Source of the DNA: JALHMI01 sp964598535
Lineage (GTDB): Bacteria > Planctomycetota > Planctomycetia > Pirellulales > PALSA-1355
Direction: 5' to 3'
Assembly (NCBI GenBank): GCA_964598535.1
Contig: CAZRCI010000003.1
Coordinates: 1 to 64,000, forward strand
DNA: 64,000 nt
Shown here: positions 16,901-26,703 of the stretch, piece by piece
Position numbering within the stretch: position 1 is the stretch's first letter
Layout of the letters: the number at the start of each line of letters is the position of its first letter
Position numbers and translations under genes: made by a program
The notes under the pieces: model-generated
What the model saw: the letters and a program-made list of their open reading frames with translations, nothing else
Databases searched by the model: none
What the model was told of the DNA's origin: nothing

Positions 16901-19900
16901 GCGCACACGCAAGTCGAAGTGTCATTCGACTTGTACATCATCGGGACTTGGGATGGCGACGGACAAGGAGGGGCCGGCGTTGATCGATGGCGGCTCGGAA
17001 TCGGCGCACCCGGAAACATTATTGACGCAACCTTTAGCATCCGTGATGACGCAACTCAATCCTATCCATCAAATTATCCAACCGCTCAGAATCAATCTCG
17101 CACCGGATCTGTCGAGTTCGGAGACAGCGGTTGGCCGTATCAGGGCGGCGGCACTCAATTCTTCTATCGCTACGAGATAACGCGCGTCGTCGAGCATCAA
17201 GGCGCATCGCTAGCGCTGTTTTTCAGTGATGGAGGACTACAAGGCGTTAGCGACGAAGGCTGGGCGATCGACAACGTTCGCGTCTCGGTTCTCGGCGTGC
17301 AGTCCGCCGGCTATCACGCCTCCTTCACCCTCGACAAGACCGGTCCGGCGATTATCGACATGGTTCCCGCGGGGCTGAGCGAAGAGGCCATCTCGTACAT
17401 CGACGTCACCTTCGACCAGCCCATCCAACCCAGCACGTTCAGTATCGCCGACGTGATGATCGCCGGCCCCGGCGGTCCGGTCGCGCCCACGGGCGTTGCC
17501 GCCGTGCCGGGCCAGCCAAACACGTTTCGTGTTTCCATTCCCCAGCAGCGCGACAACGGCGTGTACTCGGTTACCATCGGTCCGGCCATCGAGGATCTTT
17601 ACGGTAACGACATGCACCGCCGTTCGGACGGAGGCGGCCCGTTCTCTAGTCAGTTCATCATCAACATCCCACAAACATCTTTAACCTCGCTATCGCCAGC
17701 GACCGCCACCGTGAACGAGACTGCGGGCTCTCTGAGCATGACCGTTACACGTGACGGCGACACGGGCCTTCCTCTCGTCGTCAGCCTGGCGAGCGATGCG
17801 ACCGACTTTTTGACGGTGCCAGCCACGGTTACCATTCCTGCCGGCCAGCTTTCCGCTTCCTTCAATGCGGCCATTCTTCACGATGGGCTCGTCAGTGGCA
17901 ATCACGTCGTTTACGTCACGGCGACCGCCGGCAGCGCTACGTTCTCGGCGGAAGTCACGATCAACGAAATCGATACACCGACGTTAACCATGTCGCTGGC
18001 TGTCTCGCAAGTGACCGAGGGAGGATCGGTAACCGCCACGATCACTCGCAACGCCTCGCTGGATTCACCGCTGGTCGTGACGCTCGCAGCGTCGAACGCC
18101 GCGCAGCTCGGCGTGCCGTCGCAAGTGACGATTCCCGCGGGCGAACGGTCGGTGCAGTTTTTAGCGACGCCGGTGGATGACCTACTCTCGGAGAGGCCGG
18201 AGTCGGTTACCGTTACCGCCAGCGCCGCGAATCATGAAGCCGGCTCGATCGACATTCAGATCATCGATGATGATTTGCCCACGCTTACCCTGGCCGTGAA
18301 CCGCAGCTCGATCGTGGAAAGCGATGGCTCGAACCCGATCATCGCTACGGTCAGCCGTGCCGTGGCCACCGACCAGCCGGTGCGCGTACGGCTTTCCAGC
18401 AGCGACACCACGGAAGCGAGCGTGCCCAGCGAAGTCATCATTCCCGCGGGCCAGACCAGCGTCACGTTCGCGATCCATGCCGTGAACGACAGCATCGTCG
18501 ATGGCACGCAAACGGTCACGATTCGCGCCCATGCCACCTACGATTCCTGCGGTTGCACGATCACGACCGGCTACGGCGAACGGGTCATTCAGGTGCTCGA
18601 TGACGACGCCACGTCACTGCTCGTTTCGGTGCAGTCTTCGCCGGTTCCCGAGGGGCGGGATCCCGCCGGCACGATCACCATCACGCGCGTCGGCGAGACA
18701 ACGCTAGCCCGCGTCGTGCAACTCGTGTCCAGCAACCCAAGCAAACTGGTCCTGCCGGCCAGCGTCGAGATTCCCGCCGGCCAAGCGACCGTGAGCGTGC
18801 CGTTCAGCACCGTGGATGACGGCATCGCCAACGGCAGCGAACAGGTGATCGTCACCGCGTCGTCCTTGGATCTGAGCTCGTCCAGCGTGATTGTCACGGT
18901 GACCGACGCGAACCTGCCCGACCTGGTTGTGCCCCAGGTTTCGCTGGTGCCCGGCGCGGCCAAGACGGGGCAGTTGATCGAGGCCGTGTGGCAGTTGCGC
19001 AACGCGGGCAACGTTCCCGCTACGGGCTCTTGGACGCAGCGTGTGTTCCTTTCGAAGGATCCCTTCTACAGCGGCGACGACCTGCTGGTGGGCCAAACCG
19101 TGTACAACTCGGCGGTGGATGCCGAAGCAGCGCTGGAGGTCAATGAGACCATTACTCGCCGCACGCTGATCCAGGCGCCGAACATACCGGGCACCTACTA
19201 TGTGCTGGTCATCGCCGATACTTCCAACGCGGTATTCGAGCTGAACGACGAGAACAATCAGGGAACCAGCGCCCCGCTGGAAGTTCGCGTGGCCTATACG
19301 GCAACCGTGAGCGCCGAGCCCCTGTCGACGCTGATCGGCACGGAGAAGCAAGCGCTCGCCAACACGCCCGTGCGTTTGACCGGACGGGCGACCGATGTCG
19401 ATACGGGGCAGCCGGCGGCCGGCGTGGATGTCCTGCTGCGGTTGTTAGTCAACGGCACGCGTCGAACGTTCACCGCACGGACCAACGCTCAAGGCGAATA
19501 CAGCTATCTGTTCACGCCGCTGCCCGGCGAAGCCGGCCACTACCAGGTCGCCGCAGCGCATCCGGGCGTGCCGGGGGATGCGCCGCAAGACAGCTTCACG
19601 CTGCTGGGAATCAAGTCCGTGCCGCCGGCTCCGGCCGTGAACCTCGTGGAGCAAGGCCCGGCGGCCGGCGGGCAAGCTTCGCTTCAGAACATGAGCAACG
19701 TGCCGCTCTCCGGCTTGTCGGTGACGGTTGTTTCCAAGCCGGCGAACATCGTGGTCGAAACCCTCTCGCTGAGCGGCGCCAACCTGGCCGGCAATGGCAC
19801 GGCCACGTTGACCTACGCGCTGCGCGCCACCGACTCGAGCGTGATCAACGACCGCGTGCTGGTCCGCGTAACCACGGCCGAAGGCGTCTCGCTGGACATC

Positions 19901-22900
19901 CCGCTCGTGGTTCGCGTCGAGGCGTTGCGGCCCCGGCTGGTCATCGAGCCGGCATCGCTCGACGCGGGCGCGGTCGTCGATCAGCAAACCATCGTCTCGT
20001 TCAAAATTACCAACAGTGGCGGCAAGGCCAGTGGCCCGATCACGCTCGACCTGCCGCAACTCCCCTGGCTGCACGTCGCCTCGGGAGCGGTTCCCGAGCT
20101 TGCCCCGGGCGCTTCGGCGGAGATCACGCTGCTCTTGTCGCCACCGGCCTCGCTCCTGCCGGCAACGCCGATCTTCAGCGGCCAATTGGTGCTTTCCGCC
20201 GCCGGTGGCCCGGCCGTGGGCGACGAATCGTTCGCCACGTTGCCCTTCACCTTCCGCATGCTGACCGAGAGCAAGGGCGATTTGCGCGTCGAGGTGGTGG
20301 ACGAATTCACCTACTTTGCCGAAGGCTCGCCGCGCGTTTCCGGCGCCACGCTCCAGCTCACCAGCCTGACCACCGGAACGGTTGTCGCCACGCAAGCCAA
20401 CGACGCCGATCCCCACGACGGCCCCGGTCTGTTCACCTTCGCAGGCCTGGCCGCGGGGTACTACGAGCTACGAGTCCAAGCCGAAAAACATTCGCCTTAT
20501 CGCGCCACGATCCTGATCGAACCCGGCAAGCCGAACAACGTACGGACGTTCATTACGCGCGAAACGGTGAGCTATACCTGGACCGTCGTGCCCACGGAGA
20601 TCGAGGACCGGACGAATATCGTGGTGGAGACGACCTTCGAGACGAATGTGCCCGCACCGGTGGTGGTAGTTGAGCCTGCTGTGTTTGACTTACAGTCTTT
20701 ACGGTTCGATGGACAGTCGATGCAGGTAAATGTGACACTTACTAACCATGGCCTAATTGCAGCGGAAGGTGTAACCCTAGATTTCCCAACTGAGCTCGGA
20801 TACGAATATGCTCCACTACTAACTGACATTGGTACGTTACCTGCGAAAAGTTCCCTTACAGTGCCTGTAATTATCACACGTGTCACTCCATCTCCACCTG
20901 CACTCTCCGTGTCTCACACACCTTCGTCGCCAGTGGCTGCTCGCGCCGCATCGCCCCCTGCCGAATGGTTCCCTACGCCAGCGACTGGATTCACTCAATC
21001 ATTTGACGTACCAGTAGATATTGACCTTGATTGCCCGGGAGACGGCACAATTGGAAACATCGCAGTCACACTCACTGCGAGGTCGTCGGCCTCCCCCGGT
21101 AATATTTTTGGTGATATTAATCCACTTCTTCTTGATGCGGAGTTCAATCCCACCGTCTCGGCAAATGCACGCTTTCAATTTGTACAGCTAGTGTTCGATG
21201 AAACCAATCATGTCTCGAGTAATCCACCTCTTGGGCTCCCACGAGTTGACCCAGACTATGGCAAGAACTTTCCGCCGCGAAGTCCGTTTTATGGCACAGA
21301 GGGAACAAATGATCCTTTGCCCAATGGTGGACGACGCATGGATGATGGCCCTCAGCAACTTGGGCAGACAGGAGACTACAAGTACTTTCATACTTACGTC
21401 GCTATGGTGGGCGGTGGAATTCCTGCCAACCAGCTCATAATTCTAGATGGTTTCGCATGGGGATACCGCATTGCTCAGGGAAACGGGACTGGAGGATCAA
21501 CATATGACTATTGGTGGGGTGGAAAATTGGAAAGCAATTCCGCGGAAGTCAATATGGCTATGCATCAGATTGAGAGCCAGTATCGCGGATGGACTGCATT
21601 GCCGGAATCCGAGGCAAAGAAGTACATAGTCCCATTCACTAAGGAAGACACATTTATGGTGTGCATGAATTCCACGTTGACGGAATCTGTGGCTACCAAT
21701 GATGTTGACCCGTCGGGCACCCGTCCACAAGCGTCTGAGTACATTAAGGCTTCAGATCCCAGCAAGGGCAGAGTAACAAGCTGGGATAGTGCTACTGGAA
21801 GCTTTACATACATTCCAGATTGCAATCAGTTTGGATGGGACTATTTTGAATACTATGCGAAAAATGGGACTATTGAGACGTGCGTTGAGAAAGTGTGGAT
21901 CTATATTGCAGCGCCAATTTCGCATTTAAACACATATTATTATTATATGTGCGCACAACTGGAAGTGAATAAGAACGTTGTTACTGGAATCGTTAAATGC
22001 TCTACCGCGTCATCATGTGGCGTACTGTCGCTGCCCAGTTCATCTCCAATTTCATCCTTACACCCCGGTGCAAGACCTGCTGGTACCGCCGTGTGGTATG
22101 CACCAGCGGGGCCGGATGCCTGTGACATTCCAACGCCGGCGGCTAACCCTCTGAATGACTGGCAGTATGGCGGTGTTTCTCTTGAGGACGTGACGGATTT
22201 CCCAATACTAGCAGCCCCATTTACGGACTCCGGCGTCTGTGCCGAGGTCCGTCTGCAAATCGATCAGCAGGCCATCATCACCCGCGATGCCTTCGAAGCC
22301 ACGCTTGAGATCACCAATCAGTCGGGCGCCACGCTCACCAACGTCGATCTCGACATGGTGGTCTATGACTCCAACGGCAACGATGTAACCGATCTGTTTG
22401 GGATTCGGTTACCGACATTGACGAACCTGGGGGGCATCGATGGCGATGGGCAAGTCGCATCCGGCACGACGGGACGAGCTCAGTGGATCATCATTCCCAC
22501 CTCCGAAGCCGCGCCGGACGGCCCCCAGCAATACTTTGTCGGCGGCACGCTCAGCTACGTCGACAACGGCCTGCTGGTCACGATTCCGCTCACACCCGCG
22601 CCGATCACGGTGCTTCCCAGCCCCGAGTTGGATCTCAAATACTTCCATCAGCGCGACGTGCTCAGCGACGACCCGTTTACCGATGAACTCGAGCCGACGG
22701 TTCCCTTTTCGCTCGCCGTGCTGGTCACCAATAGCGGCAACGGCGAAGCCCGCAACATGCGGATCGCCTCAAACCAACCGAAGATCGTCGACAACGAGAA
22801 AGGCCTGCTCGTCGATTTCGACATCATCGGCACCACGGTCAACAGTGGCCCGGTCAGTCCCTCGCTCACGGTTACGTTCGGAAACATCGCCCCCAACTCC

Positions 22901-25900
22901 ACCGCCCAGGCCGAGTGGCTGCTGACCTCCTCAATTCAAGGCCTGTTCACCGAATACAAGGTTTCCTTCGAGCATCTGGACGGTTTAGGCGACAAGCGGC
23001 TCTCGTTGATCAAAAGCGCGACGATTCACGAATTGATTCAAACCGTGCAAGTCGACACCGAGGGGCTGTTCGACGGCCGAGGCGATTTCCTGGTAAACGA
23101 CGTCGCCGATCCGCTCGATTTGCCGGACACCCTGCACCTGAGCGATGGCACGGTAGCGCCGGTGGGCCATGCGAGCGCGCCGTCGCTAAGCGCGACGACC
23201 GTCACCAAGGACAACCTGGAAATCACGCTAACGGTGGAAATGCCCGCCGGCTACGGCTATTTGAATCTGCTGCGTTTCAGCCAGCAGGCAGGCCAGGCGA
23301 TTAGCGATCCCGGTTTCCGCACCAACGATCCCAATGAGGTTGGCTTTGAACTAGTAGGAGTACGTCGAGCCGACGGCACGCTGCTGCCGCTCGAAAACTT
23401 CTGGCAGACCGACCGCACCTTCATCGGTGGCGGCCAGCGTCCCACCTACGAACGCAATCTGCACCTGTTCGATTTCAATGAACAGGCCAGCGAAGCGACT
23501 TACACGCTCGTCTACCGCTCTCTCGACGATCAACGCCCCACGATCCTATCGATCGAGGAAGTGACGCCCGACCCCCGCATCGAGCCCGTGGAAGCGATCG
23601 TCGTCACGTTCAGCGAGCCGATCGATCTGGCCACGTTCGACTATCAAGACATCCTGTTCTCGCGCGACGGCGGCGAAAACCTGGCCACGCCGGGCATCCT
23701 CATCAGCGAGGTCCCGGGCACGACGGCCTCGTACTACGTGGGCAATCTAACAGAGCTCACGCAGCTCGACGGCGACTACCGGCTGACTGTCTTCGCCACG
23801 GGCATCGCCGACCTGGCGGGCAACTTCGGCCTGGGCGTCGCCACAGAAGAATGGACCAAGGGAGACAAGGCGCCGGCGGTCTCGCATTTCGCCGGAGTGT
23901 CCGATGCGGTGCGCAACACACCGGTAGGGTCGATCGACATCGTCTTCACCGAACCGGTTGATGCCAGCTCCCTTGATATCCAAGACCTGCGTCTCACGCG
24001 TAACGGCGTGGACATTCTTCCCGAAGGATTCTCGGTCGGCTTCGCGCTGATCAACGAGAATACCTATCGCATGTTCGCTACCGGCGGCCGCAACTTAGCG
24101 GAATTGACGAGTGAGGAAGGCGTCTATCATTTCACGGTTGACACGCGCGGAGTCGTCGATCTCGGTGGCCGCCCGGGCGAGAGCCTGGCCACGCTGATTT
24201 GGACGCTGGACCTGACACCACCCACGATTGAAAGCATCGTTCGTGTCGTGACTTCGACAGTATCAGCAGGCTTGACCGACTTGGAGATCACATTCAGTGA
24301 ACCAATCGATTCGGCTACCTTTGGAACCAATGACCTGCAATTACGTCGTGATGGTGCTCTCGTCCCGCTCAATCATCCCGGCGTAAATTTGACGCAGCTA
24401 TCGGCCAATCGCTACCGTCTGAACGGACTCGCCGGGGTCGCGTCGGAAGCGGGCGAATATGCCTTGAGTATCCAGATGCCGGGCATTCGCGACCTTGCTG
24501 GCAACGCGGGCACGGGGGCGGTGGAACAACGGTTCGATCGGCTCCCTCCCAACGCCGCACTTGCGCTCGCGGCGCCTGCGGTACAGACCTCGCCTGGTCA
24601 GTGGACGGTCACGCAAACGACGATCGAGCTGCTGATCTCTCTCGACGAAGTTGGCTTGCAACTGACCATCTTTGACGAAACCATATCGCAAAACCTCGGG
24701 GCACTGTCGGCGGAGACACCCGAGGTTACCGTGTTGCTCAACCTTGAGGTGCCAGGCAATCATCGCCTGCGCGTCAGCGTCACGGACGCCGCGGGGAACA
24801 TAGCCGACCGCTACCTCGACGTGTTCGTCTCGATGACGAACGAGGTCGATCAAGAAGGACCGAGCATCCTAGGCCATTCGCCGCTCGTTCCGGCGCGCAA
24901 TACGCCGGTACCGTCAATCACGATCTCCTTCTCCGAGGAAATCGATCCAACCTCATTCGGCGCGGACGATTTACAGTTGTTGCTGAACGGCGAACCCGTT
25001 CCGCTGGCTGGCGTTGGCATCGTGCCGCTTGGGGCGGCGCAGTATGAAATTGTCGGTTTGGGACCATTAATTCAGGCGGAAGGCATCTATCAACTATCGA
25101 TTAACGCGACGGGAATTGCCGATCCCGGGCGCAACGCCGGCCAGGGAATTGCTCAGTTTACCTGGACGATGGATACCACCTCGCCCAGCGGAGCGGTTGT
25201 GTCTCTGGCTCGCCGTCAGGCCAGCCGCGAGTTCCTGTTGACGATCGTTGGCAATGACCCGCCATCCGGAATCGTGCCGGGCTCGGGGTTGGCAAGTTAT
25301 GATGTCTACGTTTCCACCAATGGCGGGCCGTTCGTGTTCTGGCAATCTCTGCCGGCCGACAACCCCAGCAAGTTGTTTTCGGGCGAGGACAACCACACCT
25401 ATGCCTTCCATGCGATTGCACGCGACCTGGCTGGCAACGTCGAGCAGCAAACCGTGGCAATTGAAACCAGCACTTATGTGCCCGACGTGACCGCACCGGC
25501 AACTCAGATGCTTTCGGTCGTTGCCGATTCACCCGCATTCCAACTCTACTGGACTGGCAGTGATGTTGGCGGTGCCGGTTTGCGCCAGGTTGATGTCTAC
25601 GTGGAGATCGATGGTGGAGTGCCGGCAAAGATTGCCAGCCTTATGACTTCTCATATACCGTCCGGCAGTGTCCCCTCGCTTGAATACCAAGCGTTAGCCG
25701 ATGGCCTGTCACATACGTACCGCTTTTATACGGTGGGTATAGACGCCGCCGGAAATCGAGAAGCCACGCCATCCCTCGGTCAGGGAGATGTGTTGGTCAC
25801 CAAGGCATTCGCTGTGCCCAACCGGTTGGAAATCACGTCCTTTGATATTCAGCAGGGAGCCGTACAACGATCTTTCATCGACCACATTGCCATCAGCTTT

Positions 25901-26368
25901 AACCAATCGGCCGACTTACAGGCCCTGGTTGACAGCCTGGGCGATGCCGACCCCGGAAACGATCGTGTGCAACTGCGACGCTTCGATTTGAACGGTGATG
26001 GCACTGGAGAACTCATATCCTTGGCCGGTAAACTTCACGCGGTCGACCGGATTTTTGAGTTCGACTTTGGTCCCGAAGGGATTGGGGGCAACCGCAACAC
26101 GATCCTGGGCGACGGTTACTACGAGTTGTTGCTGGATCTGAACGGTGACGGCGACTTCGAAACGGAATTGAACTTCCATCGCTTACTTGGTGACGTCAAC
26201 GGCGACCGGATCGTCGACGATCTGGATTTCGCCCAAATATTGGGAGCACTCGGACAATCCGGCGACAACTTAGACGAAGACGTCAACGGCGATGGTGTGG
26301 TCAATGCTCAAGACCGTTCACTTGCCGTTCGTTCTCGTGGAAGAGTGATCGGCGCCCTCCCGCAGTGA
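13940..26368 (+). CDS. Giant multidomain surface protein (LEPR-XLL, dockerin, CARDB, Calx-beta, Big_5)
   Basis: A 4142-residue protein. Order as I read it: a LEPR-XLL-like start (LLEKRELLAS, residues ~22-31) used by planctomycetes for large exported proteins; a dockerin type I pair (DVDANGVVEQRDLQLI, DPTNDGRVSSRDTLLV, ~40-90); beta-helix-like repeats including a perfect 109-residue duplication (~241-350 and ~448-557); a CARDB domain (~715-835); Big_5-like domains (~840-940, ~1130-1235) around a lectin-like segment; four Calx-beta domains (~1245-1655); a second CARDB (~1657-1790); carboxypeptidase-regulatory-like folds (~1815 and ~2115); a compositionally odd, cysteine-containing segment (~2235-2757) with a VCBS-like part; several further Big_5-like domains (~3190-3720); and a C-terminal dockerin/EF-hand pair (DVNGDRIVDDLDFAQI, DVNGDGVVNAQDRSLA, ~4083-4130). 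Probably calcium-binding, cell-surface, adhesive. There is no PEP-CTERM tail. Boundaries are approximate. Confidence 0.85.
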   Translation: MKHSKRRAFRERNRKTSVAELLEKRELLASDWHHAVNPSDVDANGVVEQRDLQLIVNDLKLFGARTLTRETAPDATLFLDPTNDGRVSSRDTLLVVNKLVAQSAPTASSTVAPAGSLITWDGGGGDLLWSNPLNWSNDELPGPEDNVTVDATGNVTVRYDIGTATTIKSLTLADSLTVVGGPLTVTSSLSISSGKTLTMSSAGSTFLAEGTASIDGVSLVVTAGTLSLPGVTSYTHTAGTINDTAILRATGAGSVLDLPNVTMVTGGDDVNDQLLIEALSGGRVNLGQATQLVVPTTGDTRARTIRVQADGTNSRVDLSAMTSFIDSSLGTYGGSNPGISLLAATNGGTIQSSSLTKIVGVALTLDATSTMPTAQLETISGLSDVTLNGGTRDFSGVATVNGSTVRLNGGTANFSGATNINGSSILVSAGGTLSLPGVTSYTHTTGTANDTAILRATGAGSVLDLPNVTMVTGGDDVNDQLLIEALSGGRVNLGQATQLVVPTTGDTRARTIRVQADGTNSRVDLSAMTSFIDSSLGTYGGSNPGISLLAATNGGTIAYGAAVTTGVEVVVDSTSDLIGTQLELGVNSTLAGQGEIFGNVLNSSGTVTAGKAPTGLTIHGDYTQAAGGKLVVAIDGALQNANYSQLVVTGAATLAGTLAITRAGGFVPSLSEQYPIVSADSVTGSFATVTGGAIAGGDLTPYFFSKVVALSRQFAFLGDLAPSDVRLMSAITPGSQQASISWTVANLGQTDITEPQTARFYLSSDDPIGDDLLVGEITYTDTLASGASTTRSGVITIPATGPYSFGNVRLVVVEDATGTIAESDETNNAAISDVFTVLADVTSPFVVSFKPIGTVTEDITEFEVIFSEPILASSFTPDDVVVIGPGGERHSVSAVNVDPTNPAKFFVAFSAPLMSEGEYHVMVGPAITDLSGNAMGGNASVMYVSDFESPVGSEWSTTARTTMPSTGRQLLGRFSSSSARLDLADLPAHTQVEVSFDLYIIGTWDGDGQGGAGVDRWRLGIGAPGNIIDATFSIRDDATQSYPSNYPTAQNQSRTGSVEFGDSGWPYQGGGTQFFYRYEITRVVEHQGASLALFFSDGGLQGVSDEGWAIDNVRVSVLGVQSAGYHASFTLDKTGPAIIDMVPAGLSEEAISYIDVTFDQPIQPSTFSIADVMIAGPGGPVAPTGVAAVPGQPNTFRVSIPQQRDNGVYSVTIGPAIEDLYGNDMHRRSDGGGPFSSQFIINIPQTSLTSLSPATATVNETAGSLSMTVTRDGDTGLPLVVSLASDATDFLTVPATVTIPAGQLSASFNAAILHDGLVSGNHVVYVTATAGSATFSAEVTINEIDTPTLTMSLAVSQVTEGGSVTATITRNASLDSPLVVTLAASNAAQLGVPSQVTIPAGERSVQFLATPVDDLLSERPESVTVTASAANHEAGSIDIQIIDDDLPTLTLAVNRSSIVESDGSNPIIATVSRAVATDQPVRVRLSSSDTTEASVPSEVIIPAGQTSVTFAIHAVNDSIVDGTQTVTIRAHATYDSCGCTITTGYGERVIQVLDDDATSLLVSVQSSPVPEGRDPAGTITITRVGETTLARVVQLVSSNPSKLVLPASVEIPAGQATVSVPFSTVDDGIANGSEQVIVTASSLDLSSSSVIVTVTDANLPDLVVPQVSLVPGAAKTGQLIEAVWQLRNAGNVPATGSWTQRVFLSKDPFYSGDDLLVGQTVYNSAVDAEAALEVNETITRRTLIQAPNIPGTYYVLVIADTSNAVFELNDENNQGTSAPLEVRVAYTATVSAEPLSTLIGTEKQALANTPVRLTGRATDVDTGQPAAGVDVLLRLLVNGTRRTFTARTNAQGEYSYLFTPLPGEAGHYQVAAAHPGVPGDAPQDSFTLLGIKSVPPAPAVNLVEQGPAAGGQASLQNMSNVPLSGLSVTVVSKPANIVVETLSLSGANLAGNGTATLTYALRATDSSVINDRVLVRVTTAEGVSLDIPLVVRVEALRPRLVIEPASLDAGAVVDQQTIVSFKITNSGGKASGPITLDLPQLPWLHVASGAVPELAPGASAEITLLLSPPASLLPATPIFSGQLVLSAAGGPAVGDESFATLPFTFRMLTESKGDLRVEVVDEFTYFAEGSPRVSGATLQLTSLTTGTVVATQANDADPHDGPGLFTFAGLAAGYYELRVQAEKHSPYRATILIEPGKPNNVRTFITRETVSYTWTVVPTEIEDRTNIVVETTFETNVPAPVVVVEPAVFDLQSLRFDGQSMQVNVTLTNHGLIAAEGVTLDFPTELGYEYAPLLTDIGTLPAKSSLTVPVIITRVTPSPPALSVSHTPSSPVAARAASPPAEWFPTPATGFTQSFDVPVDIDLDCPGDGTIGNIAVTLTARSSASPGNIFGDINPLLLDAEFNPTVSANARFQFVQLVFDETNHVSSNPPLGLPRVDPDYGKNFPPRSPFYGTEGTNDPLPNGGRRMDDGPQQLGQTGDYKYFHTYVAMVGGGIPANQLIILDGFAWGYRIAQGNGTGGSTYDYWWGGKLESNSAEVNMAMHQIESQYRGWTALPESEAKKYIVPFTKEDTFMVCMNSTLTESVATNDVDPSGTRPQASEYIKASDPSKGRVTSWDSATGSFTYIPDCNQFGWDYFEYYAKNGTIETCVEKVWIYIAAPISHLNTYYYYMCAQLEVNKNVVTGIVKCSTASSCGVLSLPSSSPISSLHPGARPAGTAVWYAPAGPDACDIPTPAANPLNDWQYGGVSLEDVTDFPILAAPFTDSGVCAEVRLQIDQQAIITRDAFEATLEITNQSGATLTNVDLDMVVYDSNGNDVTDLFGIRLPTLTNLGGIDGDGQVASGTTGRAQWIIIPTSEAAPDGPQQYFVGGTLSYVDNGLLVTIPLTPAPITVLPSPELDLKYFHQRDVLSDDPFTDELEPTVPFSLAVLVTNSGNGEARNMRIASNQPKIVDNEKGLLVDFDIIGTTVNSGPVSPSLTVTFGNIAPNSTAQAEWLLTSSIQGLFTEYKVSFEHLDGLGDKRLSLIKSATIHELIQTVQVDTEGLFDGRGDFLVNDVADPLDLPDTLHLSDGTVAPVGHASAPSLSATTVTKDNLEITLTVEMPAGYGYLNLLRFSQQAGQAISDPGFRTNDPNEVGFELVGVRRADGTLLPLENFWQTDRTFIGGGQRPTYERNLHLFDFNEQASEATYTLVYRSLDDQRPTILSIEEVTPDPRIEPVEAIVVTFSEPIDLATFDYQDILFSRDGGENLATPGILISEVPGTTASYYVGNLTELTQLDGDYRLTVFATGIADLAGNFGLGVATEEWTKGDKAPAVSHFAGVSDAVRNTPVGSIDIVFTEPVDASSLDIQDLRLTRNGVDILPEGFSVGFALINENTYRMFATGGRNLAELTSEEGVYHFTVDTRGVVDLGGRPGESLATLIWTLDLTPPTIESIVRVVTSTVSAGLTDLEITFSEPIDSATFGTNDLQLRRDGALVPLNHPGVNLTQLSANRYRLNGLAGVASEAGEYALSIQMPGIRDLAGNAGTGAVEQRFDRLPPNAALALAAPAVQTSPGQWTVTQTTIELLISLDEVGLQLTIFDETISQNLGALSAETPEVTVLLNLEVPGNHRLRVSVTDAAGNIADRYLDVFVSMTNEVDQEGPSILGHSPLVPARNTPVPSITISFSEEIDPTSFGADDLQLLLNGEPVPLAGVGIVPLGAAQYEIVGLGPLIQAEGIYQLSINATGIADPGRNAGQGIAQFTWTMDTTSPSGAVVSLARRQASREFLLTIVGNDPPSGIVPGSGLASYDVYVSTNGGPFVFWQSLPADNPSKLFSGEDNHTYAFHAIARDLAGNVEQQTVAIETSTYVPDVTAPATQMLSVVADSPAFQLYWTGSDVGGAGLRQVDVYVEIDGGVPAKIASLMTSHIPSGSVPSLEYQALADGLSHTYRFYTVGIDAAGNREATPSLGQGDVLVTKAFAVPNRLEITSFDIQQGAVQRSFIDHIAISFNQSADLQALVDSLGDADPGNDRVQLRRFDLNGDGTGELISLAGKLHAVDRIFEFDFGPEGIGGNRNTILGDGYYELLLDLNGDGDFETELNFHRLLGDVNGDRIVDDLDFAQILGALGQSGDNLDEDVNGDGVVNAQDRSLAVRSRGRVIGALPQ
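14663..14989 (+). repeat. Perfect 327-bp internal duplication, copy 1
   Basis: Identical base for base to 15284-15610 (offset 621), in frame within the giant gene. Diverged homology extends about 40 bp further upstream. Perfect identity at silent positions points to recent duplication, gene conversion or an assembly effect. Confidence 0.95.
15284..15610 (+). repeat. Perfect 327-bp internal duplication, copy 2
   Basis: Second copy of 14663-14989. After this copy the coding sequence moves into a different linker (AYGAAVTTGVEV) and a conserved globular part. Confidence 0.95.
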
Positions 26369-26460
26369 TCAGCCTTAAATCAACAGTCGTCAAGATTTGT
26401 AGTCCGTTGCGCGCAGTAGCGTCCGAATTGTTGCGCACAAATTGAAAGGGCAACCCTGGA

Positions 26461-26497
26461 GCTGGTAGAAGTTTGTTTCAACACGAACTCTACCAGC
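26461..26497. other. Imperfect inverted repeat after the giant gene
   Basis: GCTGGTAG (26461-26468) and CTACCAGC (26490-26497) pair, extended by AGTT/AACT with one bulged A. It lies 93 bp after the stop at 26368 with no T-run. It may be a factor-dependent terminator or the end of the IS remnant that follows. Confidence 0.4.
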
Positions 26498-26540
26498 AGG
26501 GAAGCACTGCCCGATGGACCGCATGCCAGGATCGGCAAAT

Positions 26541-26703
26541 GGCGGAAGCTTTGAGGGCGTGATTCGGATCGAAGAGGAGAAGATTCGCTCGCACGTGGGC
26601 GAGGTGGTGCGGCAGACCGTCGAAGAGACGCCGAACGGTCTGCTTGCAAGCCGAAGCCGGCGAGCTATGCGGTGTCAAGCGTTCTGTTCGCTCGCCGGGG
26701 CGG
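26541..26703 (+). pseudogene. IS256/Mutator-type transposase remnant
   Basis: A short stretch reads EEEKIRSHVGEVVRQTVEET, then NGLL in one frame, and in a neighbouring frame LQAEAGELCGVKR-SVRSP. Together they match the well-known N-terminal signature of IS256-family transposases (VEETLNxLLxAEAxxLCGAxRYER). A frameshift separates the parts, and everything beyond, including the DDE catalytic core, is missing. The remnant abuts the stop codon of the DUF1552 gene on the other strand. Confidence 0.6.
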
